A DNA stretch of 16,969 nucleotides, from positions 1 to 16,969 of the forward strand of contig CAAFRY010000304.1 of assembly GCA_900765525.1 (NCBI GenBank). The letters run 5' to 3'. The translations under genes were made by a program, and so were the position numbers. The DNA is from an uncultured Blautia sp. GTDB lineage: Bacteria > Bacillota > Clostridia > Lachnospirales > Lachnospiraceae. Shown here in pieces: positions 7,577-14,746 of this stretch; the stretch's first letter is position 1; every line of letters begins with the position of its first letter. The notes beneath the pieces are model-generated. The model had not been told where the DNA came from. It made no database searches and saw only the letters and a program-made list of their open reading frames with translations.

Positions 7577-9343
7577 ATGAAGACAATAATCGAGTGTATA
7601 GAAGCAGAAGTAAAGAAGGCCTTTCAGGCTTCCCAATATGATGAAAAGTTCGCCAAAGTAAGTTTATCTAACCGGCCGGATTTGTGCGAATACCAGTGTA
7701 ATGGAGCTATGGCAGCGGCTAAAACTTACCGGAAAGCTCCGGCCATCATAGCGGCAGAGGTAGCCCAGCAGCTGCAAAACAGCCAGATTTTTGAGTCTGT
7801 GGAGGCGGTGAATCCTGGTTTTATCAACATGAAGCTGCAGCGGGATTTTTTGGCCGGATATTTAAATTCCATGGCAGGAGATGAAAACCTGTCTGTAGAG
7901 AAGACGAAAGAGCCCAAGACGATTATCCTGGATTATGGCGGACCTAACGTGGCAAAGCCCCTTCATGTGGGACATCTCCGTTCCGCTATTATCGGGGAAA
8001 GCATTAAGAGAATGGGACGCTTTCTGGGGCACAAGGTCATCGGTGACGTTCATCTGGGAGACTGGGGTCTGCAGATGGGATTGATTATCACAGAACTTTC
8101 CAAACGGCAGCCGGATTTAGTGTATTTTGATGAAGATTATCAGGGTGAATACCCCCAGGAAGCACCTTTTACTGTAAGCGAGCTGGAGGAAATCTATCCT
8201 GCAGCCAGCGGAAAGTCCAAGACAGACGAAGAGTATAAAAATCAGGCTTTGGAGGCTACTTTGGAGCTGCAGCGGGGCAGAAGAGGATACCGGGCTTTGT
8301 GGAACCACATTATGCAGGTATCGGTTACAGATTTAAAGAAAAATTATAAGAAGCTGAATGTGGATTTTGATTTGTGGATGGGCGAGTCTGATGCAGACGG
8401 CTATATTCCAGGGCTGGTAGAGTATTTAAAGGATAAGGGCTATGCCTACGAAGACCAGGGAGCCCTGGTGGTGGATGTAAAGGAGGAGACAGATACCAAA
8501 GAAATCCCTCCATGTATGATTCTGAAATCAGACGGAGCATCTTTGTACACCACCACAGATTTAGCTACGATTGTCCAGAGAATGGAAGACTATCATCCCG
8601 ACGAAATCATCTATGTGGTGGATAAGCGCCAAGAGCTGCACTTTGTCCAGGTATTCCGCTGCGCCAAGAAAACAGGATTGGTGCCAGAGGAAACACAGCT
8701 TTCCTTTGTAGGCTTTGGAACAATGAACGGTAAAGACGGAAAGCCTTTTAAAACAAGAGAAGGCGGTGTTATGCGTTTGGAGCGGCTTATAGAAGAAATC
8801 AATCAGGAGATGTACCAGAAGATTGTGGAAAACCGCAGTGTGAAGAGTGAGGACGCAGACAGAACCGCTCAGATGGTAGGACTTTCTGCCATAAAATACG
8901 GAGACCTTTCCAACCAGGCTTCCAAGGATTATGTATTTGATGTGGAGCGTTTTACTTCTTTTGAAGGAAATACAGGCCCATACATTCTGTATACCATTGT
9001 CCGGATTAAGTCTATTCTGTCCAGGTATCAGGAGGAAGGAAAAGCCGTGCAGTCTGCAGCTATGAAAGCGGCGGCCAATGCCAGCGAGAAAAATCTGATG
9101 ATGGCACTTTCCAAGTTTAATTCAGTGATTGAGCCTGCTTTCCAGGAAAAGGCCCCTCACAAAATCTGCTCCTACATTTACGAGCTGGCCAATGCTTTTA
9201 ACAGCTTTTACCATGAAACAAAAATTTTAAGCGAGGAGAACCAGGAACAGAAAAATGCCTGGCTTAGCCTTTTGCTTTTGACAAAAGAGGTATTAGAAAC
9301 CAGTATTGAATTGTTAGGTTTTCAGGCCCCTGACAGAATGTAA
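7577..9343 (+). CDS. argS: Arginyl-tRNA synthetase
   Basis: This 588-residue class I synthetase charges tRNA-Arg with arginine using ATP in the cytoplasm. Residues 1-90 form the family-specific Add-1 domain that recognises the tRNA D-loop. The HIGH signature is 'HVGHLRS' (130-136) after 'LDYGGPNVAKPL'. The KMSKS position is degenerate, as is usual for ArgRS: 'GKDGKPFKTREGG' (385-397). The C-terminal helical anticodon-binding domain ends with the typical 'ICSYIYELANAFNSFYHETKIL'. Length is normal and no key residue is missing. The start lies four bases after degV. Its ribosome site (AGTGGAG, 7563-7569) is inside the degV 3' end and is modest, suggesting coupling. Confidence 0.97.
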   Translation: MKTIIECIEAEVKKAFQASQYDEKFAKVSLSNRPDLCEYQCNGAMAAAKTYRKAPAIIAAEVAQQLQNSQIFESVEAVNPGFINMKLQRDFLAGYLNSMAGDENLSVEKTKEPKTIILDYGGPNVAKPLHVGHLRSAIIGESIKRMGRFLGHKVIGDVHLGDWGLQMGLIITELSKRQPDLVYFDEDYQGEYPQEAPFTVSELEEIYPAASGKSKTDEEYKNQALEATLELQRGRRGYRALWNHIMQVSVTDLKKNYKKLNVDFDLWMGESDADGYIPGLVEYLKDKGYAYEDQGALVVDVKEETDTKEIPPCMILKSDGASLYTTTDLATIVQRMEDYHPDEIIYVVDKRQELHFVQVFRCAKKTGLVPEETQLSFVGFGTMNGKDGKPFKTREGGVMRLERLIEEINQEMYQKIVENRSVKSEDADRTAQMVGLSAIKYGDLSNQASKDYVFDVERFTSFEGNTGPYILYTIVRIKSILSRYQEEGKAVQSAAMKAAANASEKNLMMALSKFNSVIEPAFQEKAPHKICSYIYELANAFNSFYHETKILSEENQEQKNAWLSLLLLTKEVLETSIELLGFQAPDRM

Positions 9344-9394
9344 TTATTCTCTTAATCAGGCTGTAAACCTAAGACAGAAATGGAAATTTTCGGG

Positions 9395-9423
9395 TTACCC
9401 TCTGTAGGAATCTGTGTTAAAAT
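9395..9423 (+). promoter_or_regulatory. Candidate extended -10 promoter for fbp
   Basis: TAAAAT (9418-9423) is preceded by TGT (9415-9417), forming an extended -10. The -35 at 17 bases (TTACCC, 9395-9400) is poor. Transcription would begin near 9430, about 26 bases before the fbp start chosen here. That also argues against the in-frame ATG at 9414, which lies partly inside the promoter. Confidence 0.45.
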
Positions 9424-9455
9424 ATAGAAATCAGATACATATTGGGGGAAACGAA

Positions 9456-11408
9456 ATGGAAAATATGAAATTGAGATACCTGGAGACTTTGGCAGAACTG
9501 TATCCCACCATAGCCAAGGCCTCCACGGAAATCATCAATCTGCAGGCAATTCTCAACCTGCCAAAAGGAACGGAACATTTTATTACAGATATTCACGGAG
9601 AGTACGAAGCCTTTTCTCATGTTTTGAAAAATGGCTCCGGTTCAGTGCGCAGAAAAATTGAACAGGTTTTTGGCCATACCATGAGCCAGAAGGATAAAAG
9701 AGATTTGGCAACCCTAATCTATTATCCCAAGGAAAAAATGGACCTGGTAAAGAAACAGGAATCCAACATGGAAGAATGGTATAAAATTACTCTGTACCGG
9801 CTTATTGAAGTATGCAAGCGCACAGCCTCCAAATATACCCGTTCTAAGGTCAGGAAGGCTTTGCCTGCAGATTTTTCTTATGTCATCGAAGAATTGATTA
9901 CAGAGCGTCCGGAAATAACAGACAAGGAGTCCTACTATGAACAAATAATCCAGACTATCATTCAGATAGGCAGAGCCCAGGAGTTTATTGTAGCCCTGTC
10001 AGAACTGATTCAAAGGCTGGTAGTGGACCATCTGCATATTCTGGGAGATATATATGACAGAGGACCTGGTCCCCACAAGATTATGGATAAACTGGAAAGG
10101 TATCATTCTCTGGATATTCAATGGGGAAATCATGATATTGTCTGGATGGGAGCAGCAGTAGGGCAGGCCTGCTGTATTGCCACAGTAATCCGCAACTGTG
10201 CCCGCTATGGCAATCTGGACATTCTGGAGGATGGCTATGGTATTAACCTGCTGCCTTTGGCTACTTTTGCTTTGACCTATTATAAAGACGACCCTTGCTC
10301 CTGCTTTAAAATCAAAGGTCATAATAAACTGAATCCTGCAGAGCAGGATTTGAATATGAAAATGCACAAGGCTATTGCTATTATCCAGTTTAAACTGGAG
10401 GGACAGCTTCTTATGCGGCGGAAGGAATTTAAAATGGCAGACAGGGCTTTGCTGGAGGATATTGATTATGATGAGGGAACCATCTGCCTGGGAGGAAAGA
10501 CCTATGAGCTTTTGGATAAAAATTTCCCCACCATTGACCCAGACAATCCCTACGAGCTTTCCAAAGAAGAGCATGAAGTGGTGGAGCGGCTGGTTTCCGC
10601 TTTTGTAAACTGTGAGAAGCTTCAAAGGCATATGCAGCTTCTTTTGAAGAAAGGGAGTCTTTATAAGATATATAACAGAAACTTGCTGTATCATGGCTGT
10701 ATCCCTTTAAATGAGGACGGCAGTTTTCGTGAGGTGGAGGTGTACGGAAAGTCTTATAAAGGCAAGGAACTGTACGATGTGCTGGAAACTTATGTGAGGA
10801 AAGCCTTTGTGGCTTTGGATAAGGAAGAAAAGGAAAAAGGAAAGGATATTCTCTGGTTTATTTGGAGCAGTCCTTCCTCCCCCTTGTTCGGAAAAGACAA
10901 AATGGCCACTTTTGAGCGGTATTTTTTGGCAGAAGAGGAGACTCATGTGGAGAACAAAAATCCTTATTACAGTCTGCTGGAAAGTGATAAGGTGGCAGAA
11001 CAGATAATGAAGGAATTCCATATTACCGGAGACTGCAGGCACATTGTAAACGGACATGTACCGGTACATCATACCAAGGGAGAAAGTCCTATTAAGTGTG
11101 GCGGTAAGATTCTCATTATTGACGGAGGATTTTCCAAGGCATACCAGAAGGAAACAGGAATTGCAGGATATACGCTGATTTATAATTCCTGGGGAATGAT
11201 TCTGGCAGCCCATGAGCCCTTTACTTCTGCCCAGGAGGCCATAACCAAGGGCAGTGATATTTTGTCGGAAAGTATTCTGATAAAGAAAACCTCTGAACGA
11301 AAAACTGTAGAGGAGACGGACACAGGAATAAAAATAAAAGAAAGGATAGCAGAACTTCAGGAGCTTTTGGAGGCCTACCGAAACGGACTGCTGATTGAAA
11401 AATTATGA
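9456..11408 (+). CDS. fbp: Class III fructose-1,6-bisphosphatase
   Basis: This 650-residue class III (Firmicute) FBPase hydrolyses fructose-1,6-bisphosphate to fructose-6-phosphate, the gluconeogenic step. It belongs to the calcineurin-like metallophosphatases rather than the classical FBPase fold. Metal-site motifs are visible: 'FITDIHGEYEAF' (about 42-53), 'ILGDIYDRGPGPH' (about 192-204), 'WGNHDIVWMG' (about 222-231) and 'NGHVPVHHTKGESP' (about 530-544). An upstream in-frame ATG exists at 9414. I use 9456 because GGGGG (9444-9448) is correctly spaced and 'MENMKLRYLETLAELYP' is the usual family N-terminus. The stop overlaps the start of the next gene (ATGA, 11405-11408). Confidence 0.95.
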   Translation: MENMKLRYLETLAELYPTIAKASTEIINLQAILNLPKGTEHFITDIHGEYEAFSHVLKNGSGSVRRKIEQVFGHTMSQKDKRDLATLIYYPKEKMDLVKKQESNMEEWYKITLYRLIEVCKRTASKYTRSKVRKALPADFSYVIEELITERPEITDKESYYEQIIQTIIQIGRAQEFIVALSELIQRLVVDHLHILGDIYDRGPGPHKIMDKLERYHSLDIQWGNHDIVWMGAAVGQACCIATVIRNCARYGNLDILEDGYGINLLPLATFALTYYKDDPCSCFKIKGHNKLNPAEQDLNMKMHKAIAIIQFKLEGQLLMRRKEFKMADRALLEDIDYDEGTICLGGKTYELLDKNFPTIDPDNPYELSKEEHEVVERLVSAFVNCEKLQRHMQLLLKKGSLYKIYNRNLLYHGCIPLNEDGSFREVEVYGKSYKGKELYDVLETYVRKAFVALDKEEKEKGKDILWFIWSSPSSPLFGKDKMATFERYFLAEEETHVENKNPYYSLLESDKVAEQIMKEFHITGDCRHIVNGHVPVHHTKGESPIKCGGKILIIDGGFSKAYQKETGIAGYTLIYNSWGMILAAHEPFTSAQEAITKGSDILSESILIKKTSERKTVEETDTGIKIKERIAELQELLEAYRNGLLIEKL

Positions 11409-12229
11409 TAAATAAAAGAATTTCCATACAGACAGAGGGCTCAGACAGGGAGAGCCATATGGATACTTATATCCTGGGAGAGTATTTAGATGAAAAGGAA
11501 GACTGGAAAAGGCCGTTGGTGCTGGTCTGCCCCGGGGGAGCATACCGCTTCACCTCCAACCGGGAAGCAGAGCCTGTGGCACTGCAGTTTAACAGTATGG
11601 GCTACCACAGCGCTATTCTCCGGTATTCCTGCGCCCCGGCAGTATTTCCCACAGCCCTTCATGAGGTGGCTGCATGTGTGAAGGAAATCAGGAAACATGC
11701 AGGAGAGTGGCATGTGGACGAAAACAAGATAATTCTTCTGGGCTTTTCTGCAGGAGGCCATCTGGCCGCCAGTTATGGAGTCTTCTGGCAGCAGGAAGCA
11801 GTGGCAGAGGCTATGGGATGTGAAAGCGAAATGCTGCGGCCCAACGGCCTTGTTCTCTGCTACCCGGTTATCAGCTCCAAAGAGGAGATTGCTCATACAG
11901 AAAGCATGCAAAACCTTCTGGGAACTGCTTATGAGGAGAAAAAAGAGAGCATGTCTTTAGAAGACCAGGTGGGACCTCAGGTTCCCAAAACCTTTTTGTG
12001 GCATACCTTTGCCGATGATTCTGTGCCCTTCTGGAATTCCTTCCGTTTTGTGGAAGCTTTGGGAAAAGCGGGAATTCCCATGGAATACCACCTTTATCCG
12101 GAAGGGGGCCATGGGCTGAGTCTGGCCAATGAGACGGTGGCCAGAAAAGACGGCAGTGGGGTAGAGCCAGGCTGCCAGAGTTGGATACCACTTTTGAAAT
12201 CCTGGCTTCTGCGGAATTATGGATTGTAA
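11405..12229 (+). CDS. Alpha/beta hydrolase, carbohydrate-esterase-like
   Basis: This 274-residue cytoplasmic alpha/beta hydrolase has no signal peptide. It resembles the small esterases (Aes/BD-FAE/acetyl-xylan-esterase-like) that remove acyl groups from sugars or oligosaccharides. The catalytic set is visible: an oxyanion-hole segment 'LVCPGGAYRF' (40-49), the nucleophile Ser115 in 'GFSAGG', Asp204 in 'FADDSVP' and His236 in 'EGGHGLS'. Its start overlaps the fbp stop by four bases and has no strong ribosome site of its own, so translation is probably coupled to fbp. That would tie its expression to gluconeogenic conditions (inference). The substrate cannot be decided from sequence alone. 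Confidence 0.88.
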   Translation: MINKRISIQTEGSDRESHMDTYILGEYLDEKEDWKRPLVLVCPGGAYRFTSNREAEPVALQFNSMGYHSAILRYSCAPAVFPTALHEVAACVKEIRKHAGEWHVDENKIILLGFSAGGHLAASYGVFWQQEAVAEAMGCESEMLRPNGLVLCYPVISSKEEIAHTESMQNLLGTAYEEKKESMSLEDQVGPQVPKTFLWHTFADDSVPFWNSFRFVEALGKAGIPMEYHLYPEGGHGLSLANETVARKDGSGVEPGCQSWIPLLKSWLLRNYGL

Positions 12230-12267
12230 TTATATCCATAGATAGGATTCTCCGGCAGGATTGGCAG

Positions 12268-12296
12268 GTAACAGTTCAGCAAGGCTGAACTGTTAC
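12268..12296 (+). terminator. 13-bp perfect hairpin after fbp-hydrolase unit
   Basis: GTAACAGTTCAGC (12268-12280) and GCTGAACTGTTAC (12284-12296) form a perfect 13-bp stem with an AAG loop, 39 bases after the hydrolase stop. It is the likely 3' end of the fbp unit, but no T-run follows. It is also flanked by direct repeats of ATTGGCAG (12260-12267 and 12297-12304), which fits a small inserted repeat element as well. Confidence 0.5.
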
Positions 12297-12325
12297 ATTG
12301 GCAGTTATAGTTTATAAAAAAATCC

Positions 12326-12355
12326 TTGCAATAAATAAACTATCTATGCTATAAT
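12326..12355 (+). promoter_or_regulatory. rpsB-tsf promoter
   Basis: TTGCAA (12326-12331), an 18-base spacer, and a perfect TATAAT (12350-12355) preceded by TGC (12347-12349) make a strong extended -10 sigma-A promoter, as expected for ribosomal protein genes. Transcription would start near 12362, leaving a leader of about 100 bases before rpsB. Confidence 0.8.
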
Positions 12356-12374
12356 ACTCACGTTGTGAAAATAT

Positions 12375-12401
12375 CACGTCTGTGGATTCCAATGGACGGT
12401 G
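12375..12401 (+). promoter_or_regulatory. Possible structured leader of rpsB
   Basis: In the untranslated leader, CACGTC (12375-12380) pairs with GACGGTG (12395-12401) with one bulged G. An inner TGG/CCA helix (12383-12385 with 12389-12391) closes a three-base loop. A bulged two-part stem in a ribosomal protein leader could be an S2 autoregulatory site, but the pairing is short and no match to a known motif can be claimed. Confidence 0.3.
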
Positions 12402-12462
12402 CTTATAAAGTCCCGGAGGAGAAGAGACAGGCGGAAGCTTAAACCAAAAAGGAGAGAAAAAA

Positions 12463-13218
12463 ATGAGCGTTATTTCAATGAAACAGTTACTGGAAGCAGG
12501 TGTTCATTTCGGACATCAGACAAGAAGATGGAACCCTAAAATGGCTCCATACATCTACACAGAGAGAAACGGCATCTATATCATTGACCTTCAGAAATCT
12601 GTAGGAATGGTAGACGACGCTTACAAAGCTGTTGCAGATATTGCTGCTGACGGCGGTACTATTCTGTTTGTAGGTACAAAAAAACAGGCTCAGGACGCTA
12701 TCAAGACAGAGGCTGAGAGATGCGGTATGTTCTATGTAAATGAGAGATGGTTAGGCGGTATGCTGACAAACTTCAAGACTATCCAGAGCAGAATCGCAAG
12801 ATTAAAAGAAATCGAAGCTATGGAAGCTGACGGAACATTCGACGTTCTGCCAAAGAAAGAAGTTATCCAGCTGAAGAAAGAGATGGAGAAACTGCAGAAG
12901 AATCTGGGCGGAATCAAAGAGATGAAGAGACTTCCGGATGCAATCTTTATCGTAGACCCAAAGAAAGAAAGAATCTGTGTACAGGAAGCTCATGCACTGG
13001 GTATTCCGTTAATCGGTATTGCTGATACAAACTGTGACCCAGAAGAGTTAGATTATGTGATTCCAGGAAATGACGACGCTATCAGAGCCGTTAAATTAAT
13101 CGTTTCCAAAATGGCAGACGCAGTAATCGAAGCAAATCAGGGTGAAGCAGCAGACGCAGAAGACCTTTTCACAGAAGAAGGCGCAGAGGCTGAAGCAGAA
13201 GAAGCTGTGGAAGAATAA
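12463..13218 (+). CDS. rpsB: 30S ribosomal protein S2
   Basis: This 251-residue protein opens with the canonical S2 stretch '[20 protein letters not shown]' and continues with '[19 protein letters not shown]'. The later segments '[13 protein letters not shown]' and '[24 protein letters not shown]' are diagnostic. S2 is an essential late-assembling protein of the small subunit, near the S1 platform. The last 25 or so residues are a highly acidic tail (Glu/Ala/Asp), a common clostridial extension. AAGGAGAG precedes the start. It is co-transcribed with tsf, 27 bases downstream. Confidence 0.98.
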   Translation: MSVISMKQLLEAGVHFGHQTRRWNPKMAPYIYTERNGIYIIDLQKSVGMVDDAYKAVADIAADGGTILFVGTKKQAQDAIKTEAERCGMFYVNERWLGGMLTNFKTIQSRIARLKEIEAMEADGTFDVLPKKEVIQLKKEMEKLQKNLGGIKEMKRLPDAIFIVDPKKERICVQEAHALGIPLIGIADTNCDPEELDYVIPGNDDAIRAVKLIVSKMADAVIEANQGEAADAEDLFTEEGAEAEAEEAVEE

Positions 13219-13245
13219 TCAGTAACTTTTAGGAGGAAATATACA

Positions 13246-14178
13246 ATGGCTATTACAGCAGGAATGGTAAAAGAATTAAGAGAAATGACCGGCGCCGGTA
13301 TGATGGACTGTAAGAAGGCTCTTACAGCTACAGAAGGCGATATGGATAAGGCTGTTGAATTTTTAAGAGAAAAAGGTCTGGCAACTGCTCAGAAGAAAGC
13401 CGGCCGTGTTGCAGCAGAAGGTCTTTGCAAGACTTTAGTTGCCGCTGACGGTAAGAGCGCAGTAGTTGTTGAAGTTAACTCTGAGACAGACTTTGTAGCT
13501 AAGAATGAGAAATTCCAGGATTATGTAGCTCAGGTTGCTGAGGCAGCTATGGAAACAGAGACAGCTACAGTAGAAGAATTCCTGGCTTCCCCATGGAAGT
13601 TTGATACAACCAAGACAGTAAACGAAGCTTTAGCCGGACAGGTAGCTGTAATCGGTGAGAACCTTCAGATTAGAAGATTCGCAAAAGTTTCCGAAGGAAA
13701 CGGTTTTGTTGCTTCTTACACACATATGGGCGGAAAGATTGGCGTTCTGGTTGATGTTGAGACAGACGTTGTCAATGACGCTGTAAAAGAGATGGCGAAA
13801 AACGTAGCTATGCAGGCTGCAGCTCTGAAGCCACTGTACACCAACAGAAATGAAGTTTCTGCTGAGTACATTGAGCATGAGAAAGAAATCCTGACAGCAG
13901 CAGCTAAGAACGAGAAGCCAGATGCAAATGACAAAATTATCAACGGTATGGTTATGGGCCGTATCAACAAAGAGCTGAAGGAAATCTGCCTGTTAGACCA
14001 GGTATATGTGAAAGCAGAAGACGGAAAACAGTCTGTTGCTAAATATGTAGAAGAAGTTGCAAAGGCCAATGGTGCTAAGATTGCCATCAAGACCTTCGTT
14101 CGTTTCGAGACCGGTGAAGGAATTGAGAAGAAAGTTGACGACTTTGCAGCAGAAGTAGCTGCTCAGGCTGGATTATAA
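13246..14178 (+). CDS. tsf: Translation elongation factor Ts
   Basis: This 310-residue EF-Ts is the nucleotide exchange factor that regenerates EF-Tu-GTP. The N-terminal UBA-like domain ('MVKELREMTGAGMMDCKKAL') is followed by the EF-Tu-contacting 'NSETDFVAKNEKF' (TDFVA at 81-85) and by the coiled core with a second repeat ('ASYTHMGGKIGVLVDVE', about 159-175). Length matches the Firmicute form. AGGAGG sits upstream with good spacing. It is the last gene of the rpsB operon here; the strong terminator at 14247-14286 follows, and pyrH and frr, often next in other genomes, are absent. Confidence 0.98.
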   Translation: MAITAGMVKELREMTGAGMMDCKKALTATEGDMDKAVEFLREKGLATAQKKAGRVAAEGLCKTLVAADGKSAVVVEVNSETDFVAKNEKFQDYVAQVAEAAMETETATVEEFLASPWKFDTTKTVNEALAGQVAVIGENLQIRRFAKVSEGNGFVASYTHMGGKIGVLVDVETDVVNDAVKEMAKNVAMQAAALKPLYTNRNEVSAEYIEHEKEILTAAAKNEKPDANDKIINGMVMGRINKELKEICLLDQVYVKAEDGKQSVAKYVEEVAKANGAKIAIKTFVRFETGEGIEKKVDDFAAEVAAQAGL

Positions 14179-14246
14179 TTTTTATAGTTGTCTGAATCAG
14201 TGCAAAGTAGACATGAGTGGTAATCTCATAGTTTAAAGGTGGTAAG

Positions 14247-14286
14247 GCCCTTGAAAACCCCGGATAGGTTTTCAAGGGCTTTTTGT
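14247..14286 (+). terminator. Intrinsic terminator of rpsB-tsf
   Basis: GCCCTTGAAAACC (14247-14259) and GGTTTTCAAGGGC (14267-14279) form a perfect 13-bp stem with a 7-base loop, followed directly by TTTTT-rich sequence (14280-14284). This is a textbook intrinsic terminator 69 bases after the tsf stop. Its 3' arm shares bases 14275-14279 with the longer inverted repeat that follows. Confidence 0.93.
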
Positions 14287-14337
14287 TCTTCTATAGGAAA
14301 TTTCTTTGAATTTTCCTATAGAAGAACAAAAAGCCCT
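14275..14337. repeat. 63-base near-palindrome (26-bp perfect arms)
   Basis: The left arm (14275-14300, beginning AGGGCTTTTTGTTC) is the exact reverse complement of the right arm (14312-14337, ending GAACAAAAAGCCCT). Inside, after one T-T mismatch, TTC/GAA (14302-14304 with 14308-14310) extends the pairing to a 3-base loop. The arm ends are identical to the 3' tail of the tsf terminator, so a leftward transcript would also meet a terminator-like T-run. It may be a bidirectional terminator, a recent inverted duplication, or a copy of a dispersed palindromic element. Confidence 0.85.
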
Positions 14338-14352
14338 CCGGGCAGGAGCGCA

Positions 14353-14454
14353 CTGCGGTGGAGAGGGGTTATGTCGCTAAAGCGACCCACCGCAGGCGGA
14401 GAATCCTGTAAAGCAGGATTCTATTTTAAAGTATGCATGCTCGGACAGGCATAC
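14353..14454 (+). other. Multi-stem structured element, possible ncRNA or repeat
   Basis: Three stems follow one another in non-coding DNA. CTGCGGTGG (14353-14361) pairs with CCACCGCAG (14387-14395) and encloses GTCGC/GCGAC (14373-14377 with 14382-14386, TAAA loop); the two 3' arms are contiguous, so the helices could stack. AGAATCCTG (14400-14408) pairs with CAGGATTCT (14414-14422) around a 5-base loop and is followed by ATTTTAAA. GTATGC (14431-14436) pairs with GCATAC (14449-14454). This GC-rich, densely paired block contrasts with the AT-rich surroundings and looks like a folded RNA or an intergenic repeat. An open frame across it (14239-14484) has no ribosome site and no recognisable protein. 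Confidence 0.5.
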
Positions 14455-14530
14455 GGCAGGGAGACTTTAGAAATCGATTTTTAATCAGAAAGGATAACAG
14501 AGGCGTTTGGCCCTTTGTACACGGAGAGTA

Positions 14531-14746
14531 ATGATAGTTGAAGAATTTTCAAATAAATATAAAGTTCGTTTGCTTACCTGCAATGATATAAATGAAATAT
14601 ACGAATTGGAAAGGAAAAATACCCTGTATTATGAATTTTGTCCTCCTTTTGTTACCAGGCAGAGTATTTTAGTTTCTTTTTTCGAAAATCCGGACAAGAT
14701 TTTTCGGTCAGTTTTTACTCATGCATATAATGTTCAAGGTATCTGA
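14531..14746 (+). pseudogene. Truncated GNAT-family acetyltransferase remnant
   Basis: The frame starts MIVEEFSNKYKVRLLTCNDI with GGAG six bases upstream, and it continues 'YELERKNTLYYEFCPPFVTR' and 'QSIL'. This matches, from family memory, the N-terminus of a clostridial GNAT N-acetyltransferase group (beta1-alpha1-alpha2 region). After 'QSIL' (about base 14670) the similarity stops and an unrelated tail of about 24 residues ends at 14746. The acetyl-CoA-binding half is therefore missing, and the last 32 bases overlap the convergent hydrolase gene. I infer a deletion or rearrangement at about 14670; no remainder of the gene was found downstream in the window. An upstream in-frame ATG at 14507 is less likely as the start. 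Confidence 0.65.

Noticed and set aside
9999..10694. 231-residue minus-strand frame over fbp
   Set aside because: It is antisense to well-supported metallophosphatase motifs, with no start signal or recognisable domain.
14353..14454. tRNA, riboswitch or CRISPR identity for the stem cluster
   Set aside because: There is no cloverleaf with a TTC loop or CCA end, no recognisable riboswitch core, and no regularly spaced direct repeats.
14239..14484. 81-residue open frame across the inverted-repeat cluster
   Set aside because: It begins inside the tsf terminator, has no ribosome site, and its sequence is dictated by the stems; no protein family is suggested.
14683..14706. CGAAAATC/GATTTTTCG hairpin as terminator of the minus-strand hydrolase
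   Set aside because: The stem has a bulge and, on the minus strand, is followed by an A-run rather than a T-run, so terminator function is not supported.
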